In this document: piece by piece, positions 27,189-35,251 of the stretch
Numbering within the stretch: the stretch's first letter is position 1
How the letters are laid out: each line of letters starts with the position of its first letter
From: JAGPUQ01 sp049325095
GTDB taxonomy: Bacteria > Pseudomonadota > Gammaproteobacteria > Pseudomonadales > Porticoccaceae
Direction of reading: 5' to 3'
Assembly: GCA_049325095.1 (NCBI GenBank)
Contig: JBMOPO010000037.1
Location: 13,931 to 77,930, forward strand
DNA: 64,000 bases
Notes under the pieces: generated by a model
Told to the model about the DNA's origin: nothing
The model's database searches: none
What the model saw: the letters and a program-made list of their open reading frames with translations, nothing else
Made by a program: the position numbers and the translations under genes

Positions 27189-28833
27189 GGGCTGCGGCGC
27201 GTGTCGCGGCCATTATCCCAGCTTCGCCCGCGCAGCGACAGCAGCAGGCCGGCGGCGGCGAGCAAGGCGCCGGCCGCCAGGGCGGCGCCGACCGGCAGCC
27301 CCCGGCCGGCGGCCACCAGGCCNNNNNNNNNNCGGCGCCGAGGCAAAAGGCCGCCAGCACCGAACCGCCGCGGGCCGGGGCGGCACCGGCGCGGCGCCGG
27401 CCCGCGGCAGCGGGTTCGAGCTGTTCGATCCGCGCCAGGGCCCGGTAGGCGAGCTGCGGCAGTTCGGGCAGGCGTTCCAGCCACTCCGGGCCATGGCGTT
27501 GCAGGCCGTGCCACAGGCGGGCGGGCCGGAACCGCTCCCGCAGCCAGTGTTCCAGAAAGGGGTGGCCGGTCTGCCAGAGATCGAGCTCCGGGTAGAGCTG
27601 GCGCCCCAGGCCCTCGATGTTGAGCAGGGTCTTCTGCAGCAGTACCAGGGAGGGCTGGATTTCGGCGTCGAAGCGCCGTGCGACCAGGAACAGATCGACC
27701 AGCAGGTGGGCGAGGGAGATGTCCTTCAGCGGCCGCTGAAAGCGCGGCTCGCAGACGGTCCGCACGGCGCTTTCCAGGGCGACCACCGAGGTGCCTTCGG
27801 GCACCCAGCCCGACAGCAGATGCAGTTCCGCGACCTGGCGATAATCGCGGCGGAAGATGGCCAGCAGGTTGCGCGCCAGATAGTACTGGTCGCGCTCCGT
27901 GAGGCTCCCGATCACCGCGCAGTCGATGGCCACGTAGCGCGGCTGCCGGGGGTCTCGGGCATCGACGAAGATGTTGCCCGGATGCATGTCGGCGTGGAAG
28001 AAGTTGTGGCGGAACACCTGGGTGAAGAAGATCTCCACGCCGCGTTCGGCGAGCACCCGGAAATCGACCCCGGCGCGCCGCAGTCGATCCACCTCGGTCA
28101 CCGGGATCGCCCGGATGCGGTCCATCACCAGCACCTGGGAATTGGTCAGCGGCCAGTGCACCTGCGGCACGTGCAACAGCGGCGAGCCGGCGAAGTTGCG
28201 CCGCAGAATGGCGGTATTGGCCGCCTCGCGCTGCAGGTCCAGCTCATCGAGGATGGTGGTGCGGTAGTCCTGGGCGACTTCGATCGGGCGCAGCCGCCGG
28301 GCTTCCGCGCTGTAGCGGTCGAGGGTGCGCGCAAAGGCCAGCAGCAGGGCGCAGTCGAGCTCGATCAGGGCGCGGATCCCGGGGCGGATCGCCTTGACGA
28401 CCACCTCGCGGCCGTCGGGCAGCACCGCGGCGTGGACCTGGGCGACCGAGGCCGAGGCCAGCGGCTCGCGGTCGAAGCCCGAGAACAGCTCGTCGATCGG
28501 GTGTCCCAGCGCCCCCTCCACCAGCGCGGCGAAGGCGTCGCCGGGGAACGGCGGCACCGCGTCCTGCAGCTTTTTCAGTTCGGCGCAGAGGTCGGCGGGG
28601 ATCAGGTCCGGCCGGGTCGACAGCGCCTGGCCGAACTTGATGAATACCGGGCCCAGCGTCTCCAGCGCCCGGCGCAGGCGCTCGCCGCGGGGGCGCTCGG
28701 GGGCGGGCAGCAGGCCGGCCAGCGCCAGCGGCAGGCGCAGCGCCCAGGGCAGCCGCAGCCCCGCGGCCAGGGTGTCGAGCCGGTAGCGCAGCAATACCCG
28801 GACGATGTACAGGGCCCGCAGCGGCCGTTTCAT
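27185..28833 (-). CDS. ubiB: UbiB, ubiquinone-biosynthesis ABC1/ADCK-family kinase-like ATPase (contains assembly gap)
   Basis: About 548 residues. An atypical kinase-like protein needed for coenzyme Q synthesis. Visible: the family-specific KFGQALSTRPDL, the Ala-rich loop LASASVAQVHAAVL, VVKAIRPGI with the Lys, FHADMHPGNIFV and DCAVIGSL. A run of ten N (27323-27332) splits the gene: the two sides are in different frames, yet the 3' side encodes the expected C-terminal membrane helix (GALLAAAGLLLSLRG). The true gap must be 2 modulo 3, for example 8 or 11 bases. It overlaps ubiJ and hisI by 4 bases each. Confidence 0.92.
27323..27332. other. assembly gap (ten N)
   Basis: Ten undetermined bases inside ubiB. 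The reading frame on either side agrees only if the real length is 2 modulo 3, so the number ten is approximate. Confidence 0.99.
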
Positions 28834-29324
28834 CCCGGCTTCCGGGTGCTGCCGCCCGGGCGCGCGCCCAGCGCCGCCGCGCGGGTGAGCAGGTCGCGGG
28901 CGGCCGCGGCGGCGCTGCGCGCCAACCGCCCCGCCAGCTCGGCCGGGAGTTCGCCGGCGCGGGCGGCCAGCGCGGATTCCCAGTCCCAGTCGAGGTCGCG
29001 CAAGATCCCGCGCAGCAGGGCCAGGCGCGCCGGGTCGCCGCTCAGGGTCACGCCAGGGTGGTGGTGTTCGGGGTCGGCGCAGTACCAGGCCAGCAGCGCG
29101 GGCAGGCTGCCGCGCAGGCGCAGGTCGGCCGCCGCCGCGGCCTCCGGCAGCAGGCGGACGTCCGGCCCGCCGAGGATCGCGGTGCACGACCAGGGCGGCG
29201 CGCTGCACTCGATGGCGATGCGCAGTTCGCCCAGTTCCCGGAGCCGCCGGCGGGTCGCGGGGGCGCGCTCGAGCGCGCCATTGAGCAGGCCTTCCAGGCG
29301 GGCGCAGATCAGGGCCCGGATCAT
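28830..29324 (-). CDS. ubiJ: ubiquinone biosynthesis accessory factor UbiJ (SCP2 domain)
   Basis: 164 residues. An SCP2-type lipid-binding domain (about 15-110, with the LRLRGSLPALLAW core), then a short helical C terminus. UbiJ with UbiK organises the soluble Ubi complex that modifies quinone intermediates. Sequence conservation is low in this family; the call rests on the fold pattern and on the ubiE-ubiJ-ubiB order with 4-base overlaps on both sides. Confidence 0.9.
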   Translation of the reverse strand: MIRALICARLEGLLNGALERAPATRRRLRELGELRIAIECSAPPWSCTAILGGPDVRLLPEAAAAADLRLRGSLPALLAWYCADPEHHHPGVTLSGDPARLALLRGILRDLDWDWESALAARAGELPAELAGRLARSAAAAARDLLTRAAALGARPGGSTRKPG

Positions 29325-30076
29325 CGCCAGGGCTTGTCGCCGAGGTGCAGGGCCACGATGCCGCCGGTCAGGTTGTGGTAGTGGCAGGCGGCGAACCCGG
29401 CCGCGGCCAGCATCTCCCGCAATCGCTCCTGGTCGGGATGCAGGCGGATCGATTCGGCGAGATAGCGGTAGCTGTCCGCATCTCCGGCCACCAGGCGGCC
29501 CAGGCGTGGCAGGACCTGAAACGAATACTGGTCGTACAGCCGGGCCAACACCGGGTTGGTGGGCTGCGAGAATTCCAGCACCAGCAGCCGGCCGCCCGGC
29601 TTGAGCACCCGGTACATGGCGGCGAGGGCCAGTGTCTTGTCGGTGACGTTGCGCAGCCCGAAGGCGATGGTGACCCGGTCGAAGCAATCGTCCGGGAACG
29701 GCAGGCGTTCGGCGTCGGCCTGCACCCAGGCGACATTCGCGGCCAGCCCGGCATCGAGCAGGCGGTCGCGGCCCACCCCCAGCATGGCGGCGTTGATGTC
29801 GGCCAGGACCACCCGGCCCCGGGGGCCGACCCGGGCGGCGAGCCCCGCGGTCAGATCGCCGGTCCCGCCGGCCAGATCCAGGACCCTCTGTCCGGGCCGC
29901 ACCGCGGCCATGGTCAGCGCCACCCGCTTCCAGAGGCGGTGCAGGCCGGCCGACATCAGGTCGTTCATCAGGTCGTAACGGGAGGCGACCGAGTCGAACA
30001 CCCGGCCCACGCGCCGGGCCTTCTCGGCGCGCGGGACGCGCTGGAATCCGAAATCCGTGCTGTCTGGATCGCTCAT
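29321..30076 (-). CDS. ubiE: ubiquinone/menaquinone C-methyltransferase UbiE
   Basis: 251 residues. A SAM-dependent C-methyltransferase of ubiquinone and menaquinone synthesis. SAM motif I is VLDLAGGTGDLT; FDSVASRYDLMNDLMSAGLHRLWKR near the N terminus (in two parts around residues 27-51) and FGLRNVTDK are strongly conserved. It is the promoter-proximal gene of the ubiE-ubiJ-ubiB-hisI-hisE-tatABC run. ATG start at 30076. Confidence 0.97.
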   Translation of the reverse strand: MSDPDSTDFGFQRVPRAEKARRVGRVFDSVASRYDLMNDLMSAGLHRLWKRVALTMAAVRPGQRVLDLAGGTGDLTAGLAARVGPRGRVVLADINAAMLGVGRDRLLDAGLAANVAWVQADAERLPFPDDCFDRVTIAFGLRNVTDKTLALAAMYRVLKPGGRLLVLEFSQPTNPVLARLYDQYSFQVLPRLGRLVAGDADSYRYLAESIRLHPDQERLREMLAAAGFAACHYHNLTGGIVALHLGDKPWR

Positions 30077-30121
30077 GGGGGTCCCGCCGGCTCGCGGGAC
30101 CCATTGTACACGGGCCCCCGC

Positions 30122-31813
30122 TCAGCCCAGGTAGCGTTCGCGCCTGGAGCTTTTCAGCCGCGCCAGATCGACGATCACCAGCCCGTCCACGCAGTGGCCG
30201 AAGGCGGGGTCGATGTTGAAGGCCGCGAATTGTACGCCGCCGACATCGCAGAGTTCGGCGTACTGCTTGTACAGGGTGGGCACGCTGAGTTGGTGCTCGC
30301 CCAGCTCGCGCTTGAGGCGCTGAAACTCCTCCCGATAGCTGTTGCCCGGATAGCTGGCGTCGAGCTCGGCGCGCCGCTCGGCGCTGATCTCGAAGGGATT
30401 GCGGGGCACCGCCAGCGATTGCCAGGCCGGGAAGTGGCGCTGGTAGAAGTGCGCGATCAGCTCCAGCGCGGCGCGCGGATAGGCGCCGCTCAGGCTCACC
30501 GGGCCGAACAGATAGCGGTATTGCGGGTGGTCGCGCAGATAGGCGCCGATGCCGTGCCAGAGGTAGTCCAGGCTGCGCTTGCCCCAGTAGCCGGGCTGCA
30601 CGAAGCTGCGGCCCAGCTCCAGGCCCTGCGCCAGATAGGGGTTCATCCCGGGGGTGAACTCGAACAGGGTGCGGCTGTAGAGCGGCAGTCCGGTCCCGGC
30701 CGGACAGATGCGGTAGGCGCCGGCGATCTCCCACTCCTGTTCGTCCCACAGCAACAGGTGCTCGTAGTGGGGATCGAAGCGGTCGAGGTCGCGGCGCTGG
30801 CCCGAGCCCTCCTCGACCGCGCGAAAGGCCAGTTCCCGCAGCCGCCCCACCTCGCGCATCACCGCCGAGTCGGCGCGGTACCGGTAGAGGAAGATCTGCT
30901 TGCGGTCGGCCGTTTCACCCAGCAGTTGGCAGTCGCGGATCTCGCTGCGCAGATCCCGGCGGTTCTCCGGCCGGGCGATGGCGGTCTGGCCCGGAAACAG
31001 CCCCGGGCGGTCGTTGCCGATGCGGTACAGGTGGCGGCGAAACAGTTTGGCCTTGGCCTCGGCGGGCAGTTCGATGTGCCGATAGCAGCGGTGGCTGACC
31101 GGTTGGCCGATGCGCACGTCCACACAGCGCTTGGCCTGCTTGAACATCTCGCGGACCAGCCACAGGGTGGACAGCGGCCGCGCCAGAAAGGACAGCGCGT
31201 AGAAGAAAGTCGAATTGCGGCCGTCAATGAACACCGGCAGGATCGGCGCCCGGGCACTGGCGGCGACGCGCAGGAAGCCGGTCCGCCAGCGCCCGTCGCG
31301 GATGCCCTTGGCGCCGAATCGGGAAACCTCGCCGGCCGGGAAGATGATCAGGGCGCCCTCGGCTTCCAGAAATTCCCGGAGCGCACGCAGGTTCTGGCGG
31401 GGCGTCCGGCCGCCCATGTTGTCCACCGGCAGCAGCAGGGGGCGCAGGGGTTCGATGGCGGTCAGCAGGTCATTGGCGACCACCTTGACGTCGGGACGAA
31501 TCTCGCGGACCAGCTTGAGCAAGGCCAGGCCGTCGAGGGACCCGATCGGGTGGTTGGCGGCGATGACCAGGCGGCCGCGGGCGGGGATGTGGTGCCGCTC
31601 GCGATCCCGCAGGCGGTAGGAGAAATCGAAGTATTCGAGCACCTGCTCGACGAAGTCGAAGCCCTGGAGATGGGGGTAGTTGGCGCCGAACTGGCGGATT
31701 TCCTTTTCGTGGAACAGCAGGCGGAGCGCGGTGAGCAGTGGCTTGGCCAGCAGCGGGCGCGTGACCAGCAGTTGGGGGTAGCGCGCCTGTACGAAATGTT
31801 CGACATCCAGCAT
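30122..31813 (-). CDS. OlsF-like bifunctional acyltransferase (PlsC-type domain plus GNAT-like N-acyltransferase)
   Basis: 563 residues. The N-terminal half is a lysophospholipid-acyltransferase domain with NHPIGSLDG (His88, Asp94), the variant seen in the OlsF group rather than the strict HxxxxD of PlsC, and FPAGEVSRFG. The C-terminal half (about 310-560) resembles OlsB-type ornithine N-acyltransferases (AYRICPAGTGLPLYSR, SLDYLWHGIGAYL, YLFGPVSLSG). OlsF makes ornithine lipids in one polypeptide, so phosphate-free membrane lipid synthesis is the likely role. Other amino-acid lipids are possible. ATG start at 31813. Confidence 0.8.
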   Translation of the reverse strand: MLDVEHFVQARYPQLLVTRPLLAKPLLTALRLLFHEKEIRQFGANYPHLQGFDFVEQVLEYFDFSYRLRDRERHHIPARGRLVIAANHPIGSLDGLALLKLVREIRPDVKVVANDLLTAIEPLRPLLLPVDNMGGRTPRQNLRALREFLEAEGALIIFPAGEVSRFGAKGIRDGRWRTGFLRVAASARAPILPVFIDGRNSTFFYALSFLARPLSTLWLVREMFKQAKRCVDVRIGQPVSHRCYRHIELPAEAKAKLFRRHLYRIGNDRPGLFPGQTAIARPENRRDLRSEIRDCQLLGETADRKQIFLYRYRADSAVMREVGRLRELAFRAVEEGSGQRRDLDRFDPHYEHLLLWDEQEWEIAGAYRICPAGTGLPLYSRTLFEFTPGMNPYLAQGLELGRSFVQPGYWGKRSLDYLWHGIGAYLRDHPQYRYLFGPVSLSGAYPRAALELIAHFYQRHFPAWQSLAVPRNPFEISAERRAELDASYPGNSYREEFQRLKRELGEHQLSVPTLYKQYAELCDVGGVQFAAFNIDPAFGHCVDGLVIVDLARLKSSRRERYLG

Positions 31814-31921
31814 GCGGATCCCATGGGCGGACCTTGGAGGGCGGACCCAGCATAGAGCCGCTCCTTGACCGAATGGTGACAGGCCGCCCGCGCCGGGCTT
31901 GGCCGCCGGAGCGCGGTGCGG

Positions 31922-32725
31922 TCAGCGCAGGTGGCCCAAATGCCGGCCGACGATCTGCAGCGCGCTCTTGAACAGCCGCGGCGTGGCGCCCAGCACATGG
32001 CCGGAGTCCAGATAGCCGTCGCCGCCCTGGAAGTCGCTCACCAGGCCGCCCGCCTCGCGCACCATCAGCACCCCGGCGGCGATGTCCCAGGGCTTGAGGT
32101 ACATCTCCCAGAAGACGTCGCAGCGCCCGGCCGCGACATAGGCGAGGTCCAGCGAGGCCACGCCGAGGCGGCGGATGCCGGCCGAGTCGGCGGCCAGTTC
32201 GCTCAGGCAGGCCAGGTAGGAGGCCATCTCGGCCAGTGGATAGCCGCTGAACGGGATGCCGGTGGCGTACAGGGCCCCGGCGGGATTGGTTCTGCCGGTG
32301 ACCCGGATACGGCGGCCGTTGAGAAAGGCGCCGTGGCCGCGGCTGGCGGTGAATTCCTCGCCCTTGGCGGGATCGTAGATGACGCCGTGCAGCAGCCGCC
32401 CGCGCTGGCGAAAGCCGATGGAGACCGCGTAGTGGGGGATGCCGTAGATGAAGTTGGTGGTGCCGTCGAGGGGATCGATGATCCACAGGCTGTCGGGGTC
32501 GCGGCCCACCAGGGAGCCCGATTCCTCGCCGAGAAAGCTGTGATCGGGATAGGCGCGGCGCAGGTGCTCGATGATCAGCTGCTCCGAGGCCCGGTCCACC
32601 TCGGTGACGAAATCGTGCCGGCCCTTGGTGTCGATGCGGACGCGGTCCAGCCGGCCGCTGGCGCGCTGGATCAGGTCGCCGGCCGCGCGCGCGGCGCGCA
32701 GGGCAATGGCGAGCATGGGTTCCAT
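31922..32725 (-). CDS. suhB: inositol-1-monophosphatase family protein SuhB
   Basis: 267 residues. A Mg-dependent inositol monophosphatase-type enzyme; SuhB also acts in ribosomal RNA antitermination in enterics. Metal-site motifs are FLGEESG, WIIDPLDGTTNF and the late KPWDIAAGVLMVREAGG. It is divergent from trmJ, the usual gammaproteobacterial arrangement. A TAGAAT hexamer at 32755-32760 on the minus strand is a possible -10 element. ATG start at 32725. Confidence 0.94.
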   Translation of the reverse strand: MEPMLAIALRAARAAGDLIQRASGRLDRVRIDTKGRHDFVTEVDRASEQLIIEHLRRAYPDHSFLGEESGSLVGRDPDSLWIIDPLDGTTNFIYGIPHYAVSIGFRQRGRLLHGVIYDPAKGEEFTASRGHGAFLNGRRIRVTGRTNPAGALYATGIPFSGYPLAEMASYLACLSELAADSAGIRRLGVASLDLAYVAAGRCDVFWEMYLKPWDIAAGVLMVREAGGLVSDFQGGDGYLDSGHVLGATPRLFKSALQIVGRHLGHLR

Positions 32726-32833
32726 TGCGGGCTCCGGACCGAGGGCGGGGGCGCATTCTAGCAGAGCCCCCCGCGCCCGGCGGGGCGGAGCGGGTTTGGT
32801 ACACTGGGCTTGGCGATGGCGAGTGGGTGCGAG

Positions 32834-33646
32834 ATGGCCGGCAGCTTGGCAAGAGTGCGCGTGGTGCTGGTCAACACCAGCCATCCCGGCAATATCGGCG
32901 CCGCCGCCCGGGCCATGAAGAACATGGGGCTCGATCGCCTGTACCTGGTCGCACCGCGCGAATTTCCCGCGCCGCGGGCCCTGTGGCGGGCGGCGGGGGC
33001 GGCCGACGTCCTCGCGCGGGTGGTGGTGGTCGAGCGCCTCGCCGAGGCGATCGCCGACTGCGGCCTGGTGGTCGGCACCAGCGCCCGCGAGCGGCGGATT
33101 CCCTGGCCGGTGCTGGATCCCCGCGAATGCGGCCAGCGCGTCTGGGCCGAGTCCGCCCAGCACGAGGTGGCGCTGGTGTTCGGGCGCGAGGATCGGGGGC
33201 TCACCAACGAGGAACTCGCCCAGTGCGGCTTCCACGTCCATATCCCGGCCAATCCGGAGTACAGCTCGCTCAACCTGGCGGCCGCGGTGCAGGTGCTGAC
33301 CTATGAGCTGCGGATGGCGGCCCTGGGCGACGCGGTGCACCCGGCATCCCGGCGCTGGGACGTGCCCCCGGCCCGGGCCGCGGACATCGAGTGCTATTTC
33401 GAGCATCTGGAACAGGTGTTGACCCAGATCGGGTTCCACGATCCGGACAATCCCCGGCAGACGATGGCGCGGCTGCGCCGGCTGCTGGCGCGGATTCGCC
33501 CGGACCGGATGGAGCTGTCGATACTGCGCGGAGTGCTCACCGCCATGCAGAACTTCGTCTGGCGGGCGCAAACCGATGCCGCCGGGCGCGCGGATGCGGC
33601 GCCGGACCGGGTGGCCGGCGGACCGCCCGGGAGCCGCGGGCCTTGA
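32834..33646 (+). CDS. trmJ: tRNA (cytidine/uridine-2'-O-)-methyltransferase TrmJ
   Basis: 270 residues. A SPOUT-fold enzyme that 2'-O-methylates position 32 of the tRNA anticodon loop. RVVLVNTSHPGNIGAAARAM is at the N terminus, LVFGREDRGLTNEEL and IPANPEYSSLNLAAAVQ form the trefoil-knot SAM site, and a helical tail follows. ATG 32834 gives the usual N terminus; an ATG at 32816 is close to a possible -10 TACACT (32800-32805) and less likely. The next gene starts 44 bases downstream and is probably cotranscribed. Confidence 0.94.
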   Translation: MAGSLARVRVVLVNTSHPGNIGAAARAMKNMGLDRLYLVAPREFPAPRALWRAAGAADVLARVVVVERLAEAIADCGLVVGTSARERRIPWPVLDPRECGQRVWAESAQHEVALVFGREDRGLTNEELAQCGFHVHIPANPEYSSLNLAAAVQVLTYELRMAALGDAVHPASRRWDVPPARAADIECYFEHLEQVLTQIGFHDPDNPRQTMARLRRLLARIRPDRMELSILRGVLTAMQNFVWRAQTDAAGRADAAPDRVAGGPPGSRGP

Positions 33647-33690
33647 GCGCTCCGCAGTCCCGCGGCGGCGGGCGCGGCGAGGCGTCGGCC

Positions 33691-34902
33691 GTGACCGGCC
33701 TGCCGCTGTATTTCGATTACGCGGCCACCACCCCGGTCGATCCGCGGGTGGCCGAGCGCATGGCCGGGTTTCTGACCCGGGACGGCGTGTTCGGCAACCC
33801 GGCTTCGCGGACCCATCGCTATGGCTGGCAGGCCGAGGCGGCGGTCGAGGAGGCCCGCGCCCAGGTGGCCGAGGCGCTCAACGCCGACCCCCGCGAGATC
33901 GTCTGGACCTCGGGCGCCACCGAAGCGGACAACCTCGCCCTCAAGGGGGCCGCCGGCGGACTGCGGGAGCGCGGCCGGCACCTGGTCACCTCGCGGGTCG
34001 AACACAAGGCGGTGCTGGACACCTGCCGCTACCTGGAGACCCAGGGCTTCGAGGTGACCTGGCTGGATCCCGATCCCGGCGGCCTGATCCGGCCGCAGGC
34101 GGTGGCGGAGGCGCTGCGTCCGGACACCTGCCTGGTGTCGATCATGCACGTCAACAACGAGCTGGGCAGCGTCAACGACATCGCGGCGATCGGCGCCCTG
34201 TGCCGCGCGCGCGGCGTGATCTGCCACGTCGATGCGGCGCAGAGCCCGGGCAAGATCGGTCTCGATCTGGCGCGACTGCCGGTGGACCTGCTGTCGCTGT
34301 CGGCGCACAAGGCCTACGGGCCCAAGGGCATCGGCGCACTGTACGTGCGGCGCGGCGCCGGGGTGCGGCTCGAGGCCCAGATGCACGGCGGCGGCCACGA
34401 GCGCGGCCTGCGCTCCGGGACCCTGGCGACCCACCAGATCGTGGGCATGGGCGAGGCCCTGCGTCTGGCCAGCGCCGAACTCGAGGCCGAGGTGCAGCGG
34501 CTCGAAGCGCTGCGCCGCCGCTTTCGCGCGGCGCTCGCCGATCTCCCGCAGGTCTATCTGAACGGCTCGCGCAGCCGCCGCGTGCCCGGCATCCTCAGCC
34601 TGAGTTTCGGCGGCGTCGAGGGCGAGGCGCTGCTGCTGGGGCTGAAGGACGTCGCGGTCTCCACCGGCTCCGCCTGCACTTCCGCCAGCCTGGAGCCCTC
34701 CCATGTGCTGCGCGCCCTGGGCCTGCCCGACGCGCTCGCCCATGCGACCCTGAGGTTCAGTTTCGGCCGCTACACGACGCCGGCCGAGATCGACGCCGCG
34801 GCCGCGGCGGTGCACCGGGTGGTCGGCGGATTGCGCGGCGGCCGGCCGCTGCCGCCGAGCGACCGCATTCCCTGGGCGGAGGGGAGCGACGGGCCGGCGT
34901 GA
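33691..34902 (+). CDS. iscS: cysteine desulfurase, IscS type
   Basis: 403 residues from GTG 33691. A PLP enzyme that extracts sulfur from cysteine as a persulfide. The PLP lysine is Lys207 (SAHKAYGPKG) and the persulfide cysteine is Cys329 in STGSACTSASLEPSHVL; both fall within one residue of E. coli IscS numbering, which supports this start over the in-frame TTG at 33643. Neither iscR nor iscU, iscA, hscBA, fdx or iscX is adjacent, which is unusual. The C-terminal tail (PPSDRIPWAEGSDGPA) does not look like the IscU-binding tail of classical IscS. Confidence 0.93.
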   Translation: MTGLPLYFDYAATTPVDPRVAERMAGFLTRDGVFGNPASRTHRYGWQAEAAVEEARAQVAEALNADPREIVWTSGATEADNLALKGAAGGLRERGRHLVTSRVEHKAVLDTCRYLETQGFEVTWLDPDPGGLIRPQAVAEALRPDTCLVSIMHVNNELGSVNDIAAIGALCRARGVICHVDAAQSPGKIGLDLARLPVDLLSLSAHKAYGPKGIGALYVRRGAGVRLEAQMHGGGHERGLRSGTLATHQIVGMGEALRLASAELEAEVQRLEALRRRFRAALADLPQVYLNGSRSRRVPGILSLSFGGVEGEALLLGLKDVAVSTGSACTSASLEPSHVLRALGLPDALAHATLRFSFGRYTTPAEIDAAAAAVHRVVGGLRGGRPLPPSDRIPWAEGSDGPA

Positions 34903-34942
34903 GCGGCCGTGCGGGTCGCCGCGGCACTCGGCACTCGGAGTC

Positions 34943-35094
34943 GTGAAGCAATGCACGTCCTTTGGATTGCTTTGTCGCGAGTCGGTACAGGCCCGGACTC
35001 GCTCCCGTAAATCAAGCACTGGCGTGCTTGATTTGCGACCGGCCTTCCCTGGCCGGGCTTCGAGCTTGAAAAATTCACCAGCTCTCACCGCCGG
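34943..35094 (-). repeat. dispersed structured repeat, copy B (inverted)
   Basis: The same repeat as at 5561, in reverse orientation: read on the minus strand it starts GAGCTGGTGAATTTTTCAAG (at 35094) and ends near TTGCTTCAC. It is the most diverged full copy, yet the stems persist: AAATCAAGCAC/GTGCTTGATTT replaces the GG/CC pairs of copy D with AA/TT, and GCGAGTC/GACTCGC replaces GCAAGTC/GACTTGC. It lies between iscS and the GGDEF/EAL gene. Confidence 0.85.
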
Positions 35095-35251
35095 ATCCCG
35101 GCCGGTGCTGCGCCCCGCCTCCGCGGGCGCTGTGTCCGCCGGGTCCGCTATACTCGGCATACTTCAGGATGATGGTTGCGCAGATGCGTGACTCCGGTCG
35201 ATGGCTCAGGGTCTGGGGGCGACTGCGCCGCCGCGCGCGGGGGGACCGCCG

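Noticed and set aside
27323..27332. Programmed frameshift in ubiB
   Set aside because: The frame change coincides exactly with a run of N, so an assembly gap explains it.
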